A stretch of DNA of 64,000 nucleotides from Streptococcus infantis (GTDB lineage Bacteria > Bacillota > Bacilli > Lactobacillales > Streptococcaceae), in NCBI RefSeq assembly GCF_000960085.1, contig NZ_JYGT01000006.1, positions 1 through 64,000 on the forward strand. The letters are read 5' to 3'. Shown one piece after another: positions 58,469-64,000 of the stretch. The notes below the pieces were generated by a model. The model saw only the letters and a program-made list of their open reading frames with translations, was not told the DNA's origin and did not search any database. The position numbers and the translations under genes were made by a program. Each line of letters opens with the position of its first letter. The stretch's first letter is position 1.

Positions 58469-59182
58469 ATGGATGTAGATAATATTTTTAAGAATTACAA
58501 AAAGTATATTGATATTTATGAAAATGACCTAAAAACATTAGATAATGAAGCTAGTACATTCTTACTCAATTCACTTTATTTATCAGTATATACAACATTT
58601 GAATATTTTTTAGACTTTTTAATTCAGCGTTATGTTGAAAATATTACTTTAAGTTCAAAAGGTATTAAACTTGAGGATTTAAAAGGATCAATAGCAATGA
58701 AATATTTTATTAATACTAATAAAAATGATAAAAAATTACATAATTTACTAATGAATCCACAAACAAAAACATTTGACTCTATTAGATCTGTTCTGTATGG
58801 TAAAATACCTAGGGAGGAATTATCTAAATATTTGAAATTTGAGTTCTTACATGATAATAAGCTAAAGGAACATTATCCAGATATTTTTGAGCAAATATTT
58901 AATGAAAGAGATTTGTTAAAGAATATTAACTTATCACGAACTGAAATGCTTGGGGGAGTTGAGAAAGTCGAAAATATTTCTGCTGAGGTGTTTATATTAA
59001 GGTATAGAGATATTCGAAATAGTATTGCACATGAAAATTATAAATTTTCAGTGGAAAATGAGCAATTTAAAGAATATGTTGAAAATTTTCAAAAAATTAT
59101 TAAATGTATGATTGATAAATTCGAGACGGTTACAGGTTTCTCTGTTGATTCAAAATCAAATAACATTTTGGAGAGCCTCTAA
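58469..59182 (+). CDS. HEPN-domain protein (MAE_28990/MAE_18760-like), putative RNase toxin
   Basis: 237 residues, helical. The C-terminal half carries RYRDIRNSIAHENY with Arg183 and His188, the Rx4-6H motif of HEPN RNases. The N-terminal FLLNSLYLSVYTTFEYFLDFLIQRYVENI matches the MAE-type HEPN start. These proteins are often encoded beside DUF262/ParB-like partners, as here: the gap to the DUF262 stop is 7 bases. Likely role is RNA cleavage in phage defence or toxin-antitoxin control. AT-rich, presumably acquired. Confidence 0.8.
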   Translation: MDVDNIFKNYKKYIDIYENDLKTLDNEASTFLLNSLYLSVYTTFEYFLDFLIQRYVENITLSSKGIKLEDLKGSIAMKYFINTNKNDKKLHNLLMNPQTKTFDSIRSVLYGKIPREELSKYLKFEFLHDNKLKEHYPDIFEQIFNERDLLKNINLSRTEMLGGVEKVENISAEVFILRYRDIRNSIAHENYKFSVENEQFKEYVENFQKIIKCMIDKFETVTGFSVDSKSNNILESL

Positions 59183-59218
59183 ATCATCTTATTTATATAA
59201 TTAAAAAATTATACATTT

Positions 59219-59330
59219 TCAATATTTCACCTTAATTCTCATAGATTGTTGGGTATTGAATTCATCTGGATCGATACCGAAAACCCACCAATCGATGCTA
59301 TCTGCTGGGTAGCAAAATAGTGCTGAACAA
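59219..59330 (-). pseudogene. Possible 3' coding remnant
   Basis: On the minus strand, 59219-59330 is open for about 37 codons and ends in TGA, reading CYPADSIDWWVFGIDPDEFN and on to RIKVKY. This looks like real protein (Trp-Trp, Asp-Pro turns), yet there is no start codon: upstream it runs into the terminator at 59334. It may be the cut tail of a gene replaced by the insertion, or a widespread intergenic sequence. No family recognised. Confidence 0.35.
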
Positions 59331-59333
59331 CAC

Positions 59334-59369
59334 AAAAAATCTCTTAGATTCATTTCTAAGAGATTTTTT
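59334..59369. terminator. Bidirectional terminator between the HEPN gene and the response regulator gene
   Basis: AAAAAATCTCTTAGA / TCTAAGAGATTTTTT stem with a 6-base loop, symmetric. Confidence 0.9.
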
Positions 59370-59381
59370 CTTTCTTCCACC

Positions 59382-59981
59382 TCACAACCAGCCTTCTTCT
59401 TCGGCAGTTTTGGCTGCTTCGGTTCGGTTGCTTGCGCCTAGTTTGGAGAGGATATTGGTCATGTAATTACGGACGGTGCCGTTTGAGAGGTAGAGCTTAT
59501 CCGCAATTTCTTGGTTGGAGAGCCCCTGTGCAACTCCATGCAAAACAGCGACTTCTTGCTCGGTCAAGGGATTGGGATGGGTCATCATGACTTCCATCAG
59601 CTCTGGAGAATATTCCTTGCGTCCCTCTAACACCGTATGCAGGGTTTGCATGAGTTCGGCGATGCTTCGCTCTTTCAAGACATAGGCGTCGACTCCTGCT
59701 TTGACCGCTCGTTCAAAATAGCCTGGGCGTTTAAAGGTCGTAACGATAACCACCTTAGTTTCAGGCACTTCTTGTTTGATCCACTCAAGTGCTTCGAGTC
59801 CTGTCTTGACTGGCATTTCGACGTCAAGGATGGCAATATCTGCTGCTTCTTTCCCCAAAACCTCAATAGCCTCGGCTCCATTTTTTGCCTGCAGGACAGT
59901 CTCTACATCTGGTTGAAAGCTTAAGAGCTGGCACATAGCATCTCTAAGCATACTTTGATCTTCTGCGACTAATACTTTCAT
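59382..59981 (-). CDS. NarL/LuxR-family response regulator
   Basis: 199 residues. Receiver domain 1-120 with Asp53 (AILDVEMP) as phosphoacceptor; LuxR-type HTH 137-199 ([35 protein letters not shown]). It pairs with the histidine kinase just upstream (no gap). Last gene of a six-gene operon that also encodes the ABC exporter it probably controls; pneumococcal TCS11 has the same arrangement as I recall. Confidence 0.93.
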   Translation of the reverse strand: MKVLVAEDQSMLRDAMCQLLSFQPDVETVLQAKNGAEAIEVLGKEAADIAILDVEMPVKTGLEALEWIKQEVPETKVVIVTTFKRPGYFERAVKAGVDAYVLKERSIAELMQTLHTVLEGRKEYSPELMEVMMTHPNPLTEQEVAVLHGVAQGLSNQEIADKLYLSNGTVRNYMTNILSKLGASNRTEAAKTAEEEGWL

Positions 59982-61079
59982 CTACTTTCTCTCCTTATAA
60001 GCCAGATGCACGCGCACCTCTGTGGGATCTTTCAAACTGACCAGCTCTACTTGACCTGAGAAGGCTGCTGCACGGTCACGGACTGTATGGAGTTCATTTC
60101 CTTTTACAGCTGCAAAGCCTTTCCCATCATCTCTGACCGTCAGGAGCAGTTCCTGATCTGTTCGTTCCAGTTTTAGGTAGGCTTTTTTAGCTCTGGCATG
60201 CTTGATGATATTGGTTGCCAGTTCTAACAAAATCATAGCAGCCGTCGATTCTACATCCTGAGTCAAGCTTGCCTTGTCCAAGTGATTCTCAATCTGAACT
60301 TCAATGCCAGCAATCTCAAGCATCTTCTTGACAGTTTCTAGCTCTGAAGCTAGGGTCCGTGATTTCAGATTTTCCACAATGGTTCGCACTTCATTCATGG
60401 AATCCTTGCTTATCTGGTGAATTTCTTTTAATTCCTTCTCCACCTGTGGATAAGCCTGCATTTGAAATAACTGCAAGGCTAGATCAGTTTTAACACTCAG
60501 CATGGCAAAGGTGTGCCCCAAACTATCATGCAAATCCTGACCGATACGACTGCGTTCATTTTCAGCAAGCAATAGATTTATCTGGGCATTTTGCTTAGCC
60601 TGAGCCTCTTTCAAATCCTCTACAATTCGAATCCGAACCAAACCAAAAGTCATCAAATCGACAAAAGTAATAATTCCAAGTAGAAAGACTAGAAACTCAA
60701 CTCCGATTCTCTGAAAAATCACAAGTTGCCCCACAACAAGGACTTGAGTAAGGAGAAAAGTTCGGACATGTAAAGAATTAAAACTACGTACACCGAAATG
60801 ATAAGTTAAAAGATTGGAAAGGAAAAAGAAGAACCAGATATAATTTACAGCAACAAAGGCGGTATACCCAGCTACGTAGGCTAGCATGATAATCCAACAG
60901 AGCCAGGATAAACGCTGACTCTTTGTGGTTAAAACACCTAAGTAAGCCAAGACAAATAGAATATCAATCAATAAATGCCAGCTAGGAAGCTCCCCAGTCA
61001 CTACAGGGACAATGGGAAAAACCATAAAAATCAAACTGGCCCAAAACATATAATGTATGCTTTTCAGTCTTTCAAGCAT
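59982..61079 (-). CDS. Sensor histidine kinase, HisKA_3 type
   Basis: 365 residues. Five TM segments in 1-150 with almost no outer domain, so it senses within the membrane; HisKA_3 with His184 in GQDLHDSLGH; an HATPase domain with NIIKHARAKKAYL and VRDDGKGF. It phosphorylates the adjacent NarL-type regulator. Short-loop sensors beside ABC exporters often report drug or envelope stress. Shares one base with the permease stop. Confidence 0.93.
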   Translation of the reverse strand: MLERLKSIHYMFWASLIFMVFPIVPVVTGELPSWHLLIDILFVLAYLGVLTTKSQRLSWLCWIIMLAYVAGYTAFVAVNYIWFFFFLSNLLTYHFGVRSFNSLHVRTFLLTQVLVVGQLVIFQRIGVEFLVFLLGIITFVDLMTFGLVRIRIVEDLKEAQAKQNAQINLLLAENERSRIGQDLHDSLGHTFAMLSVKTDLALQLFQMQAYPQVEKELKEIHQISKDSMNEVRTIVENLKSRTLASELETVKKMLEIAGIEVQIENHLDKASLTQDVESTAAMILLELATNIIKHARAKKAYLKLERTDQELLLTVRDDGKGFAAVKGNELHTVRDRAAAFSGQVELVSLKDPTEVRVHLAYKERK

Positions 61080-61816
61080 TAAGCATTCTCCTTATGACTT
61101 TGAAGGTAAATGGTCAAACCAAACAAAACTGCTGAAAAAACAAGTAGATAAACTGAGGCTGACAGATTGATGCTACCCTCGTTTAAGAAGCTCTTGAGCA
61201 ACTCCATCAACTGATAAGTTGGTAGGCACTTCCCGATTGCTTGCATCCAATCTGGAAATAAAGAGACAGGCATCCAGAGTCCGCCTAACACAGCCAAGCC
61301 AAAGTAAAGAAGATTGCCTACGACAGACATCAACTGACTAGAAGGTAAGAGAGTCAAGGTCAAGCCAAGAGCTACAAAAGCTACACTTCCTACTATCAGC
61401 AAGAACGCAGCCCCAATCCAGTTTCCAAGAGACATATCCACACCTCTTACAAAATGCCCAATTGAGAAAACAACCAGAATTGAAACCAAATAATCAACTA
61501 TCATACTTGTTATCTTTGACAGATAATATTCTACCATATTTACTGGAGTATGGCGTAATGTTTTCTGCCAGTTGTTGATTTTATCGGTATGTAAAACAAC
61601 TGGGAATGAAAAGATAGCTGTCGACATCATGGAAAAGGCCGTCATGGAGATAAGGTAGTCGCGCATAAAATTAGCCGGTCCACCTGGTGTGTCCTGGTAC
61701 ATACCTGAAAAGAATAAATAGAAGGCTGTCGGCATCCCTACGGATAACAGATAATAGACTAATTGTCGTTTGGTCAATAGAAATTCTATCTTGTTTAGTG
61801 CGATCCATCGTTTCAT
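61079..61816 (-). CDS. ABC-2 type transporter permease
   Basis: 245 residues from ATG 61816; the ribosome site AGGAG is nine bases upstream, and an earlier ATG abuts it. Six TM segments after the cytoplasmic MKRWIALNKIEFLLTKRQLVYYLLS. Partners the ATPase encoded immediately before it (stop 61818). Substrate unknown. Confidence 0.87.
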   Translation of the reverse strand: MKRWIALNKIEFLLTKRQLVYYLLSVGMPTAFYLFFSGMYQDTPGGPANFMRDYLISMTAFSMMSTAIFSFPVVLHTDKINNWQKTLRHTPVNMVEYYLSKITSMIVDYLVSILVVFSIGHFVRGVDMSLGNWIGAAFLLIVGSVAFVALGLTLTLLPSSQLMSVVGNLLYFGLAVLGGLWMPVSLFPDWMQAIGKCLPTYQLMELLKSFLNEGSINLSASVYLLVFSAVLFGLTIYLQSHKENA

Positions 61817-61817
61817 C

Positions 61818-62702
61818 TTAGTCATCTCCTTTTTGTGTTTCTTCAAAGATTGTATCCAACAAGCTACGATTATTGACTTCAATTTCTTGAATTCTACAGC
61901 CTGCCTGGACTAACAGTTCCCAGAAAGCATCCGCTTCACGTGTGACTACTTGCAAAGCATCTTGTTTTTGTGACCAGTTTTCAACCAAGTTAGACTGCTC
62001 AATGACTTCCTTGTATACTAGAGGAAGGATAAAGTGCTTTTCAATCTCCTCACTGCGCATGGCTAGAGGTGTCGTATCACGAATCAACTCTCCCTTATTT
62101 AAGACCAAGATTCGGTCCGCTGTATGCTCTACCTCTTCGATATAATGGGACGAATAGAGAAGAGTTACTCCCTGCGCTTTTAGATCCTGAACAATTTCCC
62201 AAAAGCGTTGACGGGTTGAAGTATCCATGGCAGCAGTTGGTTCATCTAAAAAGACAAGCTTTGGTCGGCCAATCAAGGTCAAGACAAAAGAGAAGAGACG
62301 CTTTTGCCCACCTGACAATTTTTCTGCCAATTGTTCTTTTTGTTGCTTGTCAAACTGCAATAGTTGATCGATTTCTTGGTTGCTCAAGGGATTTGGGTAA
62401 ATGCTTTGAAAGAAAGCAATCAACTCTTTGACCTTTAATTTCTGAACGATGACATTTTCTTGAGGCAGGTAGCTTCTAATATAGTCTAACTGAGAACTCG
62501 TCACTGGCAAGCCTTGGATAGATACTTGACCGCTGGTGACCAGTTTATCTCCTAGCAAACAGTCCAAGAGTGTGGTCTTCCCAGCACCATTGGGACCAAT
62601 CAAGGCGACGCATTCACCTTCAGCTACCTCAAAGGAAATATCCTTCAAAATAGCCTTGCCCTTGATGTTTTTATTTAGGCTTTCTACCTTAATCATGTTC
62701 AT
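61818..62702 (-). CDS. ABC transporter ATP-binding protein
   Basis: 294 residues. Walker A GPNGAGKTT, signature KLSGGQKR, Walker B LVFLDEPTAAMD and the LLYSSHYIEEVEH switch. The 90-residue C-terminal extension is typical of drug-export ATPases. AAAGGAG precedes the ATG. Its start lies inside the end of the small membrane-protein gene upstream (overlap 14 bases). Confidence 0.93.
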   Translation of the reverse strand: MNMIKVESLNKNIKGKAILKDISFEVAEGECVALIGPNGAGKTTLLDCLLGDKLVTSGQVSIQGLPVTSSQLDYIRSYLPQENVIVQKLKVKELIAFFQSIYPNPLSNQEIDQLLQFDKQQKEQLAEKLSGGQKRLFSFVLTLIGRPKLVFLDEPTAAMDTSTRQRFWEIVQDLKAQGVTLLYSSHYIEEVEHTADRILVLNKGELIRDTTPLAMRSEEIEKHFILPLVYKEVIEQSNLVENWSQKQDALQVVTREADAFWELLVQAGCRIQEIEVNNRSLLDTIFEETQKGDD

Positions 62703-62883
62703 GATATTCTCCTTTCAGCCACTCCTTTCCCATCGGAAAGGCGATAAAAATCATAAATCCTAATCCCCAGGCACCACGGATGAATTGGTGAAGGAAGGCT
62801 TGATCAAACCAACCTGTAAACATTTCTACCAGCCATACCACTAGTGATAGTCCAATAAAAAGATAGAGAATCGCTTTTTTCAT
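62689..62883 (-). CDS. Small two-TM membrane protein
   Basis: 64 residues: TM1 at about 4-22, an aromatic loop MFTGWFDQAFLHQFIRG, TM2 at about 38-50, then an acidic end GEYHEHD. Second gene of the operon, overlapping both neighbours (4 bases with the gene before, 14 with the ATPase). No family recognised; likely accessory to the exporter or its sensor. Confidence 0.7.
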   Translation of the reverse strand: MKKAILYLFIGLSLVVWLVEMFTGWFDQAFLHQFIRGAWGLGFMIFIAFPMGKEWLKGEYHEHD

Positions 62884-63071
62884 TTTTCAAACTCCTTTTT
62901 CACATCTGAGACCAATTTCAAACCTTCTCGGATCAACCAAGACATCATGCCAAATCCTGCAAATAGCTCCCAAGGAAAATGATAGAAACCTTCATCCAAT
63001 CCTGAGAACATGAGATAAGTCATGACTCCTGCTGCTACTAAACTCATTGCGATGATTACTTTATGTTTCAT
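62880..63071 (-). CDS. Small membrane protein, first gene of the two-component/ABC operon
   Basis: 63 residues from ATG 63071 (GGAGGAAG upstream); the longer frame lacks a signal. TM1 about 3-22 (VIIAMSLVAAGVMTYLMFSG), a loop with FYHFPWELFAGFG partly hydrophobic, then a basic end LKLVSDVKKEFEK. Same size and layout as the next gene, so probably old paralogues. Role unknown. Confidence 0.7.
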   Translation of the reverse strand: MKHKVIIAMSLVAAGVMTYLMFSGLDEGFYHFPWELFAGFGMMSWLIREGLKLVSDVKKEFEK

Positions 63072-63098
63072 TTTTTTCTTCCTCCATTTGATACATCT

Positions 63099-63162
63099 AG
63101 TATAATTCTTTGAAGGTATAATCACTAGAAGCTTCTGTCATGAGGAAATATGACAAATGTCA
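63099..63162 (-). promoter_or_regulatory. Promoter and activator site of the two-component/ABC operon
   Basis: On the minus strand: -10 TATACT (63099-63104), weak -35 TAGTGA (63122-63127). Upstream, TGACA-AA-TGTCA (63151-63162) forms a palindrome centred near -64, with another TGTCA at 63136-63140. NarL-type regulators of this class bind such TGTCA repeats, so autoactivation by the operon's own regulator is likely. Confidence 0.6.
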
Positions 63163-63206
63163 CAAAAAGTCTAATCGCTATGAAAATCGAATTCTCTGAA
63201 AATCAA

Positions 63207-63240
63207 AAAGAGGTCGGGAAAATCCCGACCTTTCTTTTTT
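63207..63240. terminator. Terminator after the DUF1307 lipoprotein gene
   Basis: AGGTCGGGA / TCCCGACCT stem with a 3-base loop; on the minus strand it is followed by a T-rich CTTTTTG. It can also act on plus-strand transcripts (TTTCTTTTTT). Confidence 0.88.
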
Positions 63241-63784
63241 ATTCTTCTTTAAATCCGTGTAATTTTAATGCAGCGATTAGTGTATTAGGTTTTTTAAAGT
63301 CTTCTATACTATCCGCAAGTGGTTTAAAGAAATATGTATTTTTTACTTTATTCAAGTCTGCTTTTTCAAGATCGAGTTCCATAACGACTCTCATCTTTTT
63401 GTCCTCGGTGATAAAATATTCTACATTAACACCAGGCTCGTCCTTGATTTCAAGATACTCTGGACTATCTTCCATAGCTTCACGGAAGATTGTTTGGAAT
63501 TCTTCTGGAGTAACTCCAGCAGGAATCTCCTCATTTATTTTCCCAAGCATATCCATCTTGAAGTTTTTAACAACATCCGTATAAACAAAGGTCATGGTGA
63601 CATCAAATTCTTCCATTTTCCCTTTAAGAACTTTTGTTTTTTCTTCTTTTGCTTGATTGGTTGTCGTTTGACTTGTAGACGGATCACTCGCTTTACTCTT
63701 GTCACTTGAGCGGTGAGGCAACAATTTACTACAACCCACAAGTAGAGTTACCGAAATAAGTGTTAATCCTAAAATCTTCTTCAA
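63239..63784 (-). CDS. DUF1307 family lipoprotein (YehR-like)
   Basis: 181 residues from a TTG start at 63784, chosen because AGGAG lies 8 bases before it and a lipoprotein signal follows at once: KKILGLTLISVTLLVGC with Cys18 as the lipid-bearing residue. A Ser/Thr/Lys-rich spacer (about 20-45) leads to a mixed alpha/beta domain (GKMEEFDVTMTFVYTD, VNVEYFITEDKKMRVVMELD). Surface-anchored, role unknown. Upstream in-frame ATGs have no ribosome site. Confidence 0.8.
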   Translation of the reverse strand: MKKILGLTLISVTLLVGCSKLLPHRSSDKSKASDPSTSQTTTNQAKEEKTKVLKGKMEEFDVTMTFVYTDVVKNFKMDMLGKINEEIPAGVTPEEFQTIFREAMEDSPEYLEIKDEPGVNVEYFITEDKKMRVVMELDLEKADLNKVKNTYFFKPLADSIEDFKKPNTLIAALKLHGFKEE

Positions 63785-63794
63785 TTTGAATCTC

Positions 63795-64000
63795 CTATTC
63801 CACACTGAAAAGATATGGATAAACCGGTTGTTGACCTTGGTGGATTTCCACTTCGACATCTTCGAATTCTTCTGCGATTTCTTGAGCAATTTCATTTGCC
63901 AATTCTTCGCTTCCGTCTTCTCCAACATAGAAAGTTACGATTTCACTGTCTTCATCCAACATATGCTTCAATGTTTCAGTCAAGGTTTGGTGCATATCAG
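63795..64000 (-). CDS. fakA: Fatty acid kinase A / DAK2-domain protein, C-terminal fragment at window edge
   Basis: The last 68 or so codons of a gene whose 5' part lies beyond 64000. EDSEIVTFYVGEDGSEELANEIAQEIAEEFEDVEVEIHQGQQPVYPYLFSVE is the typical end of the FakA/YloV C-terminal domain. FakA phosphorylates fatty acids bound to FakB for use in phospholipids. The frame is open to the window edge, so the internal Met at 63995 is not the start. Confidence 0.82.
   Translation of the reverse strand, partial: DMHQTLTETLKHMLDEDSEIVTFYVGEDGSEELANEIAQEIAEEFEDVEVEIHQGQQPVYPYLFSVE

Overview
The window is chromosomal DNA from a mitis-group Streptococcus (S. mitis / S. oralis / S. pneumoniae relatives). 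The grounds are gene content and length (Cys-less L32 and L33 proteins, a manLMN PTS operon, PBP1b, the uppS-cdsA-eep-proS block, a LysM/DUF975/tgt neighbourhood), many extended -10 promoters (TGnTATAAT), and three copies of a CiaR-driven small RNA gene around ruvB. Coding density is high, most genes are housekeeping, and no transposase, integrase, CRISPR array, rRNA or tRNA gene was seen. All names come from reading motifs, lengths and context; nothing was searched.

Layout. 0-3.8 kb: a regulator/membrane-protein pair with its operator, a gene-poor gap, rpmF-rpmG and CodY-boxed ilvD. 3.8-10 kb: a three-gene membrane glycosylation operon (GT2 glycosyltransferase plus two YfhO-type proteins). 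10-22 kb: a DUF59 protein, a peptidoglycan O-acetyltransferase, tgt, DUF975 and DUF1304 membrane proteins, a MarR regulator, a LysM surface protein, a HAD phosphatase, a MATE exporter, thrC and a glutamate-cysteine-ligase-like enzyme. 22-28.7 kb: a zinc alcohol dehydrogenase under a Rex-like box, manLMN under cre and CiaR boxes, pepC and an RsuA-type pseudouridine synthase. 28.7-36.5 kb: three csRNA genes between ruvB, an ABC exporter and two acetyltransferases, then leuS. 36.6-45.5 kb: gpsA-galU, pbp1b with an Asn/Ser repeat tail, a DMT transporter, two acetyl-branch diaminopimelate genes, 5-formyl-THF cyclo-ligase and a rhomboid. 45.5-51.8 kb: a GH1 glycosidase, proS, eep, cdsA and uppS. 51.9-59.2 kb: a helix-hairpin-helix protein, a T-box leader, a flavin reductase, an acetyltransferase, two small AT-rich genes, valS, and an AT-rich DUF262 + HEPN pair. 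59.3-64 kb: a two-component/ABC operon, a DUF1307 lipoprotein, and the 3' end of a fakA-like gene cut by the window edge.

How parts work together. Nutrient and redox control is readable from promoter boxes: CodY (ilvD, thrC), CcpA and CiaR (manLMN), Rex (adh) and a valine-type T-box ahead of the valS operon. Envelope genes are spread through the window: YfhO glycosylation, O-acetylation, PBP1b, uppS/cdsA, Eep, LysM.

The best candidates for under-described biology are: (a) the DUF262-HEPN pair next to valS, which looks like an RNA-targeting toxin or defence module; (b) two small AT-rich genes inside the T-box-to-valS interval; (c) the local triplication of CiaR-controlled csRNAs; (d) three genes with an identical TGnTATAAT-N6-ATG layout that predicts leaderless mRNAs; and (e) the operon pairing one Und-P glycosyltransferase with two YfhO proteins.
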